Position numbers and translations under genes: made by a program
Notes under the pieces: generated by a model
Database searches by the model: none
Told to the model about the DNA's origin: nothing
Seen by the model: the letters and a program-made list of their open reading frames with translations, nothing else
In this document: piece by piece, positions 17,197 to 27,203 of the stretch
How the letters are laid out: every line of letters starts with the position of its first letter
Numbering within the stretch: position 1 is the first letter of the stretch
Source: Ornatilinea sp.
GTDB lineage: Bacteria; Chloroflexota; Anaerolineae; Anaerolineales; Anaerolineaceae
Assembly (NCBI GenBank): GCA_018433975.1
Contig: JAHDQE010000021.1
Location: 1-34,454 of the forward strand
Direction of reading: 5' to 3'
Length of the DNA stretch: 34,454 bases

Positions 17197-18303
17197 ATGA
17201 TCTACAAAAGAATCGTTATTAAAATAGGCACATCCACAATAACGGCGGGCAGCTCAAATGTTTCACTCCCCCAGTTGATTGAATTGATCCGGCAAATATC
17301 CATGCTTCAATCCAAAGGACACGAGTTGATTATTGCTTCTTCAGGTGCTGTTGCTGCTGGCAAAGAGATCCTTACGGAGCCATTATCCACGAAACTCATT
17401 CCCTTCAAACAAATGCTTTCGGCAATTGGACAACCGCGCTTGATGAGCATCTATACACAAATTTTTAACATGTATAAAAAGAATGTTGCTCAAGTCCTGC
17501 TCACGAGAGAGGATCTTTCCGATCGAAAAAGATATCTCAATGCCCATAACACCCTTGAAGCCCTTCTATTAAACCAGATCATTCCAATCATCAACGAAAA
17601 TGACACGGTCGCAACAGAAGAAATTCGGGTGGGCGATAATGACAACCTCTCTGCCCTGGTTTCCAATCTTGTTGGCGCGGATTTGTTGATTCTCCTTACA
17701 GACCAATCCGGATTATTCACATCCGATCCAAGGCAAAATACAAATGCCAAATTGATTCAAGAAATATCAGAACCGGACATTCCCCAGGATATTTGGGCTG
17801 CCGCAGGAGGGTCAGGGAGCGCGCAGGGAACCGGGGGGATGATCACCAAAATCCAGGCAGCAGATCTTGCCAGACGATCTGGAACGCGGGTCGTAATTGC
17901 CGGAGGAAATGAACCTGATATCATTCTGAAAATCGCTAAAGGGGAAAAAGTCGGAACACATTTTTCCCCAATAATTTCCAAGCTGGAATCACGCAAACGC
18001 TATATTCTCTCGGGACTTAAAAATTCCAGCGAAATTCACATTGATGCAGGTGCAGTCCGAGCCCTACGACAGGGAGGGAGTTTATTACCGGTTGGAATAA
18101 CGGAAGTAAATGGGAGCTTTGAAAGAGGAGACACGGTCGTTGTGCAAGACTCTGCCGGGATAAAAATCGCAGTGGGGTTGGTAAATTACTCCTCTCTAGA
18201 AACGGATCAAATTAAAGGGCTTCATTCAGATCGCATCGATGATATTCTGGATTACAATCTTGGGAACGAAGTTATTCATCATAATAATATGCTCATTTTA
18301 TAG
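17197..18303 (+). CDS. proB: Glutamate 5-kinase
   Basis: A 368-residue ATP-dependent kinase that makes gamma-glutamyl phosphate, the first step of proline synthesis. The amino acid kinase domain (1-255) starts with VIKIGTSTIT and contains SSGAVAAGKEIL, NENDTVATEEIRVGDNDNLSA and GTGGMITKIQAA, all typical of ProB. A C-terminal PUA domain (about 275-360) is present, as in the full-length bacterial enzymes. Proline feedback inhibition is known for the family. proA follows after 24 nt, forming a proBA operon. Confidence 0.97.
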   Translation: MIYKRIVIKIGTSTITAGSSNVSLPQLIELIRQISMLQSKGHELIIASSGAVAAGKEILTEPLSTKLIPFKQMLSAIGQPRLMSIYTQIFNMYKKNVAQVLLTREDLSDRKRYLNAHNTLEALLLNQIIPIINENDTVATEEIRVGDNDNLSALVSNLVGADLLILLTDQSGLFTSDPRQNTNAKLIQEISEPDIPQDIWAAAGGSGSAQGTGGMITKIQAADLARRSGTRVVIAGGNEPDIILKIAKGEKVGTHFSPIISKLESRKRYILSGLKNSSEIHIDAGAVRALRQGGSLLPVGITEVNGSFERGDTVVVQDSAGIKIAVGLVNYSSLETDQIKGLHSDRIDDILDYNLGNEVIHHNNMLIL

Positions 18304-18327
18304 AGATTAGAAAACAGGAAAATAATC

Positions 18328-19590
18328 ATGAGTTCATTAGAAAGTATGGGAATAGAGGCAAAAAAGGCGGCAAAAGTATTAGCACAAGTATCTTCAGATC
18401 GAAAAAACAACCTTTTAGAAGACCTTGCAGCCCGGTTATTAAGTTCTCAAGAGAAGATACTTAAAGCAAATCAAATCGATATTGAAAACAGTCAAAATGC
18501 CGGTAAAAATTCAGCCTTTATTGATCGTTTGAAATTATCCCCAGGCCGAATCGAAAACATGGCTTCCGGATTGAGAAATATTGTCTCCCTGCCGGACCCA
18601 ATTGGCGATTCGTTTGACAGCCGTGTTCTGGAAAATGGCCTGCGCCTCAACAAACAACGGGTTCCCATTGGCGTTATTGCCGTCATCTATGAATCTCGCC
18701 CAAATGTAACTATTGATGTGGCAGGACTTGGCATCAAAACGGGAAACGCCGTGATCCTCCGTGGTGGTAGTGATACCATCCATTCCAATCGGGTCATTGT
18801 TTCAATTGTTCGTGAAGTAATTCAGGAGCACGATCTTCCAATGGATATCGTCCAGTTTGTGGACGATACCGACCGTAAGAAGGTAATGGAGCTGCTCAAA
18901 CTACATCAATATATCGACATGCTCATCCCAAGAGGTTCCGCTTCATTGCACAATTTTTGCAGAGAAAACAGCTTGATTCCTGTGATCACTGGCGGGATCG
19001 GTGTCTGCCATTTGTTTGTCGACGAAACAGCTGACCCTGAGAAATCTATTCAAGTTATCCAAAACGCCAAAACACAACGCCCAACGGTTTGTAACGCCCT
19101 GGATACCGTGCTGGTTCACAGAAAAATTGCCGGGAAATTCCTGCCGGATTTGATTGAAACCTTATCGGCAAAAAACGTTACATTTAAAGCAGACGAGAAA
19201 AGTTATTCCCTGCTTAAAGAACGCTTTCCGGAATTTGTTTCGCAGGCACAAGAAGGCGATTTTGATACCGAGTGGCTTTCCCTGGTGCTCGGGATCAAAA
19301 TTGTCCAAAATTATGAAGAAGCCGTTCAACATATTGACCTTCACTCCACATTCCACTCTGATGGCATTCTGACGAACGACCCTGAAAACGCCGCCCGCTT
19401 TTTGAATGAAGTTGACTCTGCTGCAGTGTATGTGAATGCCAGCACCCGTTTTACGGATGGAGGCGAGTTTGGTCTGGGCGCTGAAGTCGCTATCTCAACC
19501 CAGCGTCTGCATGCCCGCGGCCCGATGGGGTTACAAGAATTAACAACCTATAAATGGGTTGTGCAGGGCGATTATCACGTCAGATCCTGA
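18328..19590 (+). CDS. proA: Gamma-glutamyl phosphate reductase
   Basis: A 420-residue NADPH-dependent reductase of the ALDH superfamily that converts gamma-glutamyl phosphate to glutamate 5-semialdehyde in proline synthesis. Family motifs: VPIGVIAVIYESRPNVT, LRGGSD, IPRGSASLH and the catalytic C255 in TQRPTVCNALDT; the end FTDGGEFGLGAEVAISTQRL is typical. Length is normal. An AACAGGA stretch about 13 nt before the ATG may serve as its ribosome binding site. Its product cyclises and is reduced by ProC, which is not in the window. Confidence 0.97.
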   Translation: MSSLESMGIEAKKAAKVLAQVSSDRKNNLLEDLAARLLSSQEKILKANQIDIENSQNAGKNSAFIDRLKLSPGRIENMASGLRNIVSLPDPIGDSFDSRVLENGLRLNKQRVPIGVIAVIYESRPNVTIDVAGLGIKTGNAVILRGGSDTIHSNRVIVSIVREVIQEHDLPMDIVQFVDDTDRKKVMELLKLHQYIDMLIPRGSASLHNFCRENSLIPVITGGIGVCHLFVDETADPEKSIQVIQNAKTQRPTVCNALDTVLVHRKIAGKFLPDLIETLSAKNVTFKADEKSYSLLKERFPEFVSQAQEGDFDTEWLSLVLGIKIVQNYEEAVQHIDLHSTFHSDGILTNDPENAARFLNEVDSAAVYVNASTRFTDGGEFGLGAEVAISTQRLHARGPMGLQELTTYKWVVQGDYHVRS

Positions 19591-19610
19591 TAGCATTTCA
19601 GAATTTTTAA

Positions 19611-19650
19611 AACAAAAGCGGCAGCTTGGACGAAGGCTGCCGCTTTTGTT
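19611..19650. terminator. Bidirectional terminator between proA and deoB
   Basis: A perfect 15-bp inverted repeat (AACAAAAGCGGCAGC at 19611-19625 and its complement at 19636-19650) with a 10-nt loop. A TTTTTC run follows on the plus strand and TTTTAAAAATT on the minus strand, so it can stop both convergent transcripts. Confidence 0.9.
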
Positions 19651-19658
19651 TTTCTCCC

Positions 19659-20834
19659 TTAAATAATTTCTTCTAAAAAGCTTTCTCCAATTTCAGGTTC
19701 TTCTAAAGAGAAAACTTCTGCAATCGTGGCAGCAACGTCCGCAAAGGATTTCCGAACTCCCAGATTGACCGCATTTTTTACTTGCGGACCAAAAACAAGC
19801 AACGGAATAAATTCTCGGGAATGATCCGTACTTTTTGTAGTCGGATCCACACCATGATCGGCCACAATCATTGCCACATCGCCAGGCTTCATATTTTCAC
19901 AAATTTTCGGGATATAGCGGTCAAAGGCTTCTAATTTATCCGCGTATCCACGCGGGTCATTTCGGTGACCATAAATCATATCAAACTCGATCAGGTTAGA
20001 AAAAATCAATCCCGAAAAATCCTCATTCAAAAACCGAAGCAATCCTTCCGTACTTTCATCGTTATCAACCGTATGATGAGTCTTGGTAATCCCACGGTGG
20101 CCAAACAGATCATCAATTTTTCCTGTAGCATATACTTTATGCCCGGCGGATATCAGTTTATCCATCATGGTATCCGATGGGGGCATCAATGGGTAGTCAT
20201 GCCGGCGGCTGGTCCGTTGGAAATTCTCCGGCGTTGATCCTACAAAAGGCCTGGCAATTACCCGTCCAACTGCATGGGGGCCCTGCAGCATTTTTCTCGA
20301 AATCTCACACAACTTGTAAAGCTCATCAATTGGGATTACATCCTCATGAGCTGCAATTTGAAACACGCTATCCGCAGAAGTGTACACAATCGGCTTACTG
20401 GTCTTTATATGCTCAACACCCAACTCTTTGATGATCTCTGTTCCGGAAGCAGCTTTATTCCCCAAAACTTCCAATCCTGTTAAACGAGTAAATTCATCCA
20501 GAATTTCTTTTTGGAAACCATTTGGATAGGTAGGAAATGGTTTTTGTGTATAAATCCCCATCAACTCCCAATGTCCCGTAACAGAATCTTTTCCATTTGA
20601 CTTTTCCTGCATTTTTCCATAAGCACCGCGAGTATCTGCTTTGGGCGGCACCCCTGCAATTCCGGTAATGTTGCCTAATCCAATCTCTTGCATATTGGGC
20701 AGGCTTAATCCTCCAACCGCAAGCGCGGTGTTCCCCAGTGAGTTGCTGCCCAAATCGCCAAAATCGGCTGCATCCGGCGCTTCTCCTGCGCCCACTCCAT
20801 CTAGCACAATAACAATCATTCTATTGATATTCAT
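19659..20834 (-). CDS. deoB: Phosphopentomutase
   Basis: A 391-residue Mn2+-dependent enzyme of the alkaline phosphatase superfamily that interconverts (deoxy)ribose 1- and 5-phosphate in nucleoside salvage. The N-terminus RMIVIVLDGVGAGEAPDAAD holds the first metal ligand, KDSVTGHWELMG contains the phosphorylated Thr, and VADHGVDPTTKSTDHSRE supplies the C-terminal metal ligands. The length is usual. GGAG at 20848-20845 lies 10 nt before the ATG. It stands alone, convergent to proA; no purine/pyrimidine phosphorylase or deoxyribose-phosphate aldolase is adjacent. Confidence 0.97.
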   Translation of the reverse strand: MNINRMIVIVLDGVGAGEAPDAADFGDLGSNSLGNTALAVGGLSLPNMQEIGLGNITGIAGVPPKADTRGAYGKMQEKSNGKDSVTGHWELMGIYTQKPFPTYPNGFQKEILDEFTRLTGLEVLGNKAASGTEIIKELGVEHIKTSKPIVYTSADSVFQIAAHEDVIPIDELYKLCEISRKMLQGPHAVGRVIARPFVGSTPENFQRTSRRHDYPLMPPSDTMMDKLISAGHKVYATGKIDDLFGHRGITKTHHTVDNDESTEGLLRFLNEDFSGLIFSNLIEFDMIYGHRNDPRGYADKLEAFDRYIPKICENMKPGDVAMIVADHGVDPTTKSTDHSREFIPLLVFGPQVKNAVNLGVRKSFADVAATIAEVFSLEEPEIGESFLEEII

Positions 20835-20976
20835 TAAAACTTATCTCCAATCCGTTTTCAATACACTTAAATTATATATCTTCCACTAAAATCCAACCAT
20901 TTAATATGTAAGATTTGAGCCACGCAACCCGGTAAATTTCATTGATTCATACGCATAAATTTCGTAGACTAATATT

Positions 20977-23900
20977 ATGAAAATGGGGTTTCTTTTATTA
21001 TTGGCAATGCTGGTATCTTCTCAAAATATTTTCTTGATCAACACAACATCCCGAGAAAATTGCCCTCCCCAACTTGAAGAAAGTATTCTTCTGAACGGAG
21101 ACTTTGAAGAAGGTACTGTATCACCCTGGAATGGGATCGATGAAACCAGCCTTTCAAGCGCAGAGGCTCATCAGGGAACATACAGCATCAAAATTTCCAA
21201 TGGAGAAGAAGCTTATCAAGAAGTCAAAGTCATTCCTGGGGAGAAGTACACGCTGACCGCCTGGTTCAAATGGAATAGTTTTGACGACAGGGATTGGGGA
21301 TACGACCGTATTTCCGTGCTCGACCAAAACTTAAATGAAATTTCAACGTTTACCCAATTGCACAGAAACTATGCCCGCTACGATTGGCATAAAGTTGCGA
21401 TCACGTTTATTGCCAGGTCCGAAATGATTCGGGTTTCCTTTGGTGTCTTTGGGCCCAATGAGAATAAGAATATCGAATTATTTTTTGACGATTTCAGATT
21501 ATTCCCCAAATCTCAAAACATACCCCCAAAAATCAATCCGGATAGCGATCGCAGAGAAGGGGTAGCACCATTATCCATCCAATTCAGTTCAAACTCGGAA
21601 GATACAGATGGGGCTGTTTCATATCTCTTTTGGGATTTCGGAGACGGATCAACTTCTACACTTTCAGACCCAATACATACCTACCTCCAACGAGGAGATT
21701 ATGCGGTAAGTTTGACGGCTATTGACAATGATGGAGACCAAACAACAAAACAACTTACGATCACAGTCCGGGATGAACTGGCCCCGGTTATCACGCTTAA
21801 TATCGCAGAGGATACAATTCAAACAAAGTCATCCGCTATAGAAATAAATGGGAAAGCAATTGCATCTGCAGGCAGAGAAATATCGGGCCTGGTCTGGGAC
21901 AATATCAACACGGATGAGGCAAAACAAATAGACTTCACCCCCGGCAACATGGTGTCCTGGTCAACAAATTCAATTAAATTAAAGCCCGGCGCGAATGTTA
22001 TCTTATTCACCGCCACCGACACCGAAGGAGTAGTCTCCACCCAAAAAGCAGAAATTTTCAGAGAGATTGAACAACCAGAGGTCTTCAACATTTCTTTAAA
22101 CGCTTCAGAGGTATTCGTTTATGAAAAACTCGAAATCCAATTTGATCTCCTCACAACCGCTTCAACTCCCTTTTTTATTTATGATGAGTCCCCTCCTGCA
22201 GGCGTTCCTCCTCAAACCGGCGTGACTGTTGAAGGAAGATTCGTTGACCAGGAGGGTCAAAGCTATAAACAGCCTGGCTTTTTCACAAAAAATGTTGAGG
22301 TGATCAATGGGCAGTATCATGAAATGCCGGAAGGCTCATGGTCTATCCGGTTTTCCCCTCAAAAAGCTGGAGAATATCAGGCATACATTTACGTCAAAGA
22401 TTCATCGGGAGAAACAACGCACTATGCAGGGAAATTTATTGCCAATCCCCCTGAAAAATCCGGTTATATACAGGTCAGCCAGGCAGATCCACGGTATTTC
22501 GAATTTTCAAATGGGAAGCTTTTCTGGCCAATCGGCCCTGCTTACGAAGACGATTTAAGCAAAAATCTTTTGTCAGGAACAAATTTTTCACGTATCTGGA
22601 TGGCCGGCAAAGGAGTTTACAGTTCAAATTTTGCGCGGTGGGTTTCTTCGTCAAAAGAAATGGGAAATGAGGGCTTCGATTCTCAACTATCTTATACTGA
22701 GCACTTGCCGGGGCATGAACTCTCACAGGAGATTTTCTATCCTGAAGGAAGCCGGATATGGATTGGTTGGCCAGATACAGAAATAAATGGGCCAAAATTC
22801 AAAGCAAATACGGATTATCTTGTCAAGATAAGATTAAAAACCCAGGGTATCACTGGCCCCATCGATCCTGACATTCCTTACGGCTTTATGATTAAACGAC
22901 ACGGATGGCCTTCCGAAAACCTGGAGATTTCACTCCGGTCAACGCCATCACTCATTCCAATTGTTGAAAATGATCGAGATTGGCACACCATCCTAGCGAC
23001 CTACCATTCAGGAGAAACATCCTTTTACGCCGTGCCATATATCAGCCTTTATCTCGATAATGTCACCGACGGGGAAGTCTTTATTGACCAGTTTTCAATC
23101 AAGGAGATTTTGCCTGATAACCAACTTGGAGAAGAGCTCATCATCAACTCAAAATCCGATTTGCACACCTACGCTTCTTCAAAACCCGCAAAATATTTTG
23201 ATGATCTAATTGAGCAAGGAGAACAAAATCAAGTTTATTTCAAATTCGTTGTACAGGATAAACGAGATTGGATTAATAACCACCTTACCCAATATGGCTA
23301 TTTTCATCCAAACGGCGACGGTTATTTTCAATCAGAAAACACGAAATCTCGTTGGCTCTTAGAACAGTGGTGGCGTTATCTCGCTGCCCGGTGGGGATAC
23401 TCCACCGCCATTCACTCGTGGGAGTTAATTAACGAAGGCCCACCTGGTGACCCCACTCATTATCAAATGGCCGATGACTTTGCTCATTTTATGCACGAAA
23501 CAGACGCTCATCCTCATCTGGTAACGACATCCTTCTGGTCAGGATGGGAAGTTGATTTCTGGAAGGACAATCTGGACTATCCGGATATAGATTACGTCGA
23601 TTTACACCTCTATGCACAGCAAGATTCGTCTGCAGAAACGGATGAAACGGCATGGGTTCTGGAAACGCAACAACGCGTTTACACAGAAACAATCTCTATG
23701 CCCATCATCAGCGGTGAAACCGGTTTGTTTACACCAGAATCAGATTTGTTCTCCTTGTTGGAAAGCACCAATCCCGGCACATGGTATCACAATATGCTCT
23801 GGGCACAATTAAGCCCACAGGTAGTTTTCATGCCAAATTATTGGTGGAGTAGTCATCTTAATGCCATTCCAAGACAAAAAATCACACCTCCATTTACGGC

Positions 23901-24270
23901 TTTCATTGAAGAGATCCCCTTGAATCTGGGTGGTTTTTTGGATATCCGCGCGACCTGGAATAACGATCACCTTAGAGTGCTTGGACAAAAAAATCTTCCG
24001 TTGAATTTTGCTTATTTATGGGTTCAGAACACGGGACACACCTGGCGGAATACTTCAACCACCCCTGAATCAACTCGCATTTTAATCCAAATGCCCCCCA
24101 CAACCGAATATAAAATAGAAACGTGGAATACTTATACCGGAAAAATTCAGAATACTTTCAAAGTCATATCCGATTCAGATGGCGGGCTAGAAATCCCTGT
24201 TGATCAACTTTCTACAGATTTGGCGCTGAAAATCCTCCAGTCGAATATTCCAGAAAAGGATTTACCGTGA
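20977..24270 (+). CDS. Secreted multidomain clan-A glycoside hydrolase-like protein (CBM, PKD, DUF5060)
   Basis: A 1097-residue exported protein. Order seen: signal peptide (about 1-22); CenC-like carbohydrate-binding beta sandwich (about 35-178, LLNGDFEEG...SPWNG); PKD domain (about 185-268, WDFGDGST at 219); Ig-like domain (270-370); DUF5060-like domain (371-490, WSIRFSPQKAGEY); then a TIM-barrel part, interrupted by a second CBM-like sandwich (about 590-715). Probable catalytic residues of a clan GH-A retaining enzyme are E820 (WELINE, acid/base) and E914 (ISGETGLF, nucleophile), with HLY between them. A short beta domain closes the chain. The substrate is unknown; DUF5060 is typical of enzymes acting on plant or algal polysaccharides. 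It overlaps the next gene by 4 nt, so the two are co-translated and probably work together outside the cell. Confidence 0.82.
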   Translation: MKMGFLLLLAMLVSSQNIFLINTTSRENCPPQLEESILLNGDFEEGTVSPWNGIDETSLSSAEAHQGTYSIKISNGEEAYQEVKVIPGEKYTLTAWFKWNSFDDRDWGYDRISVLDQNLNEISTFTQLHRNYARYDWHKVAITFIARSEMIRVSFGVFGPNENKNIELFFDDFRLFPKSQNIPPKINPDSDRREGVAPLSIQFSSNSEDTDGAVSYLFWDFGDGSTSTLSDPIHTYLQRGDYAVSLTAIDNDGDQTTKQLTITVRDELAPVITLNIAEDTIQTKSSAIEINGKAIASAGREISGLVWDNINTDEAKQIDFTPGNMVSWSTNSIKLKPGANVILFTATDTEGVVSTQKAEIFREIEQPEVFNISLNASEVFVYEKLEIQFDLLTTASTPFFIYDESPPAGVPPQTGVTVEGRFVDQEGQSYKQPGFFTKNVEVINGQYHEMPEGSWSIRFSPQKAGEYQAYIYVKDSSGETTHYAGKFIANPPEKSGYIQVSQADPRYFEFSNGKLFWPIGPAYEDDLSKNLLSGTNFSRIWMAGKGVYSSNFARWVSSSKEMGNEGFDSQLSYTEHLPGHELSQEIFYPEGSRIWIGWPDTEINGPKFKANTDYLVKIRLKTQGITGPIDPDIPYGFMIKRHGWPSENLEISLRSTPSLIPIVENDRDWHTILATYHSGETSFYAVPYISLYLDNVTDGEVFIDQFSIKEILPDNQLGEELIINSKSDLHTYASSKPAKYFDDLIEQGEQNQVYFKFVVQDKRDWINNHLTQYGYFHPNGDGYFQSENTKSRWLLEQWWRYLAARWGYSTAIHSWELINEGPPGDPTHYQMADDFAHFMHETDAHPHLVTTSFWSGWEVDFWKDNLDYPDIDYVDLHLYAQQDSSAETDETAWVLETQQRVYTETISMPIISGETGLFTPESDLFSLLESTNPGTWYHNMLWAQLSPQVVFMPNYWWSSHLNAIPRQKITPPFTAFIEEIPLNLGGFLDIRATWNNDHLRVLGQKNLPLNFAYLWVQNTGHTWRNTSTTPESTRILIQMPPTTEYKIETWNTYTGKIQNTFKVISDSDGGLEIPVDQLSTDLALKILQSNIPEKDLP

Positions 24271-27185
24271 AATTCTCTCTAAAAAACATCTTCCCGGATC
24301 TCATAAAAAAATTAATCATTGGGTCAAATCTTGTTTTACTTTTAATGCCCTTCTCTTATTTCATGCCCACCGAAAATCCGGATGATATCCAACAGGATTG
24401 GTTCACAAAAGCTGGAGGTTTTGAAAGGCATGGTTCGGTTCCTCAGGAGCTTCCCTTACATAATGGAACTCTTAACCTCAAATGGAAAAAATTTTTAGGA
24501 GAACGCGTCGAAGTTGAAACGGAACCCATCGTAGTTGGGAATCTTGTTTATATCGGATTGATGAACGGAAAATTATATGCATTGGATAAAGAAACCGGAG
24601 CAACGCAATGGGTTTACAAAACGGGAATGGGGATCACCGATTCGCCGACGGTGTACCCGGTAGAAGAAGAATTGCGAATATTCTTCGGTTCTACCAATGG
24701 CATCCTCTACTGTCTCGATGCACTGACAGGGGAAGAAATCTGGCAGTATACCACGGGAGGGCCCATCATGTCTTCGCCCACCATTCTCGAAGGCACATTA
24801 TTTGTCGGGAGTCTGGATAAATATTTTTACGCAATCGACACCCGTACGGGAAAACTAAGGTGGAGCTTCCAGACAAGCGGTCCCATCTCAACAACTTCTG
24901 CAGCCGATAGTGAATCAAATCTGGTTTTTTTGGCAACCGGCGATAACCATGCTTACGCACTTAATCCGGATGGTGATGTGATCTGGGAACAACAAATGCA
25001 CGGCGTTTTCACAAAGAGGACTTATATCGTTTACGCAAACGGAGTGGTAATTTTCTGTACCCGCAAACCAGGTGCCGAGTACTCCGAACCCCTTGAAAAC
25101 TTACCGGGTGAGCTTCAAGGATCTCCCCAACCCGCAGAAACAGTGATCAACGCTTGGGCAAATTATTATCTCAAGTATCCCCTCCGGCGAACATTGTACT
25201 TCTTTGATGCACAAACGGGGAAAGATCTTTGGCAGCCTCAGGAGGATCCAACTGCATTCACGCCACTGTACATTCCCTATTGGGGAGAAATCATGCCGGT
25301 CGTTGACACAGCAGGAAATGCATACTTTCCGGCAACAGGCGGTGGTGGAGACCATGCGCTCGTACACGATGTTCGCTTATGGAAATTTGAATTGCAAACC
25401 GGAAAATATACACAACTAGCCCTCCAAGATGAGTTTTCCCCCAGGTACGATGAGGTCGGAAGGCCCACTTTGGTCGGGAGCCGCTATTTTCAAACCATGA
25501 GCGAAGATCTTGGGTATTTTGACCTTGGAACCAAAGCCCTGAACGAAAATGTCTATGGAAATTCCTTCAGCATCTCCAGCGCTCCCCTGGAATTTCGCGA
25601 AATGGCAACCACCACAATATTTGGTGGTGAGCAAAAACATTTTTTACGTTTTTCCTCATCCAGCCCTGTCGCTTACGCTGGAGCGGCAGACGCTGCCAGC
25701 CCGGTTGTCGTCGCCGGGAACGAAGCTTATTACACCGCCTGGGGACATATTTACGCACTCACTTTTGAAAGCGTTTCTCCGATAAAAAATTACAATGATT
25801 TTGATCCTATGCAGATTGTCAAACCCAATTTAACAAGAGAACAGGTGTACGTTGAGTTAAACGAACGAATCTCAGACATTGTCGCAAAAAATACTCATAT
25901 CGATCCCGCCAGCCGCCTCTGGTCATGGAACACAGTACTTGGGACGTTCTGGCATAATGGGGAAGTAGTAACGACTTTTTCTGAAACGCTTCCTTTCCTC
26001 AGCCCTGACAATGCCGAGCAATTAAAGGATTACTTGCACAGAGAAGTTACCGATTATTTATTGAATCCTCACTATTATGAATATCGTTGGGCCTGCATAG
26101 ATTATGACACCCAATCTTTAATCGATCCCTGCGAAAGAGGTGGAATTCGAGCTGGCTGGTTTTGGAGCAACCCCAATCTTATAGCGGAAAGGATTTATGC
26201 ACTGTACAAATATGCAGAAAATACAGGCGATTGGGAAACCATTATCAACAATTACGCGTTTATTGCGGGTTTGTATCAAGGATTTGAATCTTTCTGGGAT
26301 GAAGAGGTGGGCTATTTTCTATTCCCGGAGTGGCATGCGGGGGCATTTAATTCCAATCTACAAATTGGAGCCGCTTTTGCCATGCGGAATATCGCCAATC
26401 ACGCAAATGACAGCACTATGGAAGATCTCGCAAACAAACACTATTCTCAAATGTTGGACAAAAAGGCCTATTGGGGAAAATACGTTAGAGGATTATACGA
26501 TACCGGAGAACTCCGCAGACAGAATTTAGATTCTTGGGAGGAATGGGGTTATCGGCAAGAAGTAAAACCCATCCCGGTTGAGGGGTATTTCGACAAGGAT
26601 AATGAATACCGCCAGGTTTATTCAATCCAAAGGGATAACAGCAATTTAATCGGCGAATACTATTCTCCCCGATATATCCTCCAACCTTACCAACTTATTG
26701 GTTTCCACCCTCTGTACCCGGAATTCAATCAAACCATTCAAGAAACTTTATATGATGAACTTTACGATTATGTGTCCGCAATTGAATTCACCTCACCAAC
26801 CTGGTACATGAGCGATTACAGTCATGCTTCAGGGATAGGTGGATATGAAGATGACAGTTTTTCTCCAGTTGCAGCCAGTGACATTTTCCAAGCCAAAGCC
26901 TTTATCTTTAATTACAGCTTTGAGGAACTTGCCCCTCTCATCCCCTGGACCTTCGAGAATTATGGAAGTTTTGACCTGTTTCGAATCCAAAATCTCACCA
27001 CCCTGCTTAAATTACCCATCCCCGGCGATTTGACCGGGGATGGGCAATCCAACAATCTGGACTTGAATGAATGGGTTTTATCCATTCATGATAATATACA
27101 AGACACTGGGGACATCAACAGGGATGGGCTTCAAAACTTGAAAGATTTCATCCTTTGGTATCGATCGTGGTCTACTTCTCAATAA
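24267..27185 (+). CDS. Secreted beta-propeller / alpha-alpha toroid protein with C-terminal dockerin
   Basis: A 972-residue protein starting at GTG 24267 inside the stop of the preceding gene. A hydrophobic segment (about 13-32) is a signal peptide or anchor. Residues 45-480 hold PQQ-like propeller repeats (VYIGLMNGKLYALDKETGA, LFVGSLDKYFYAIDTRTG, FLATGDNHAYALNPDG). Residues 510-890 are helical and rich in W, Y and N, resembling an (alpha/alpha)-barrel of six-hairpin glycosidases (low certainty). The last 55 residues are a type I dockerin with two calcium loops, DLTGDGQSNNLD (from 921) and DINRDGLQNLKD, both fitting DxNxDGxxNxxD except T in the first. Dockerins bind cohesins; no cohesin is in the window. 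No quinoprotein catalytic residues were recognised, so the propeller is probably structural or ligand-binding. Confidence 0.8.
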   Translation: MKFSLKNIFPDLIKKLIIGSNLVLLLMPFSYFMPTENPDDIQQDWFTKAGGFERHGSVPQELPLHNGTLNLKWKKFLGERVEVETEPIVVGNLVYIGLMNGKLYALDKETGATQWVYKTGMGITDSPTVYPVEEELRIFFGSTNGILYCLDALTGEEIWQYTTGGPIMSSPTILEGTLFVGSLDKYFYAIDTRTGKLRWSFQTSGPISTTSAADSESNLVFLATGDNHAYALNPDGDVIWEQQMHGVFTKRTYIVYANGVVIFCTRKPGAEYSEPLENLPGELQGSPQPAETVINAWANYYLKYPLRRTLYFFDAQTGKDLWQPQEDPTAFTPLYIPYWGEIMPVVDTAGNAYFPATGGGGDHALVHDVRLWKFELQTGKYTQLALQDEFSPRYDEVGRPTLVGSRYFQTMSEDLGYFDLGTKALNENVYGNSFSISSAPLEFREMATTTIFGGEQKHFLRFSSSSPVAYAGAADAASPVVVAGNEAYYTAWGHIYALTFESVSPIKNYNDFDPMQIVKPNLTREQVYVELNERISDIVAKNTHIDPASRLWSWNTVLGTFWHNGEVVTTFSETLPFLSPDNAEQLKDYLHREVTDYLLNPHYYEYRWACIDYDTQSLIDPCERGGIRAGWFWSNPNLIAERIYALYKYAENTGDWETIINNYAFIAGLYQGFESFWDEEVGYFLFPEWHAGAFNSNLQIGAAFAMRNIANHANDSTMEDLANKHYSQMLDKKAYWGKYVRGLYDTGELRRQNLDSWEEWGYRQEVKPIPVEGYFDKDNEYRQVYSIQRDNSNLIGEYYSPRYILQPYQLIGFHPLYPEFNQTIQETLYDELYDYVSAIEFTSPTWYMSDYSHASGIGGYEDDSFSPVAASDIFQAKAFIFNYSFEELAPLIPWTFENYGSFDLFRIQNLTTLLKLPIPGDLTGDGQSNNLDLNEWVLSIHDNIQDTGDINRDGLQNLKDFILWYRSWSTSQ

Positions 27186-27203
27186 TACAAGGTTGCAAGT
27201 CTT

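Noticed and set aside
24267..27185. PQQ-dependent alcohol dehydrogenase
   Set aside because: The propeller repeats resemble PQQ_2 repeats, but no quinoprotein dehydrogenase active-site pattern was recognised and the rest of the chain is a helical domain plus a dockerin.
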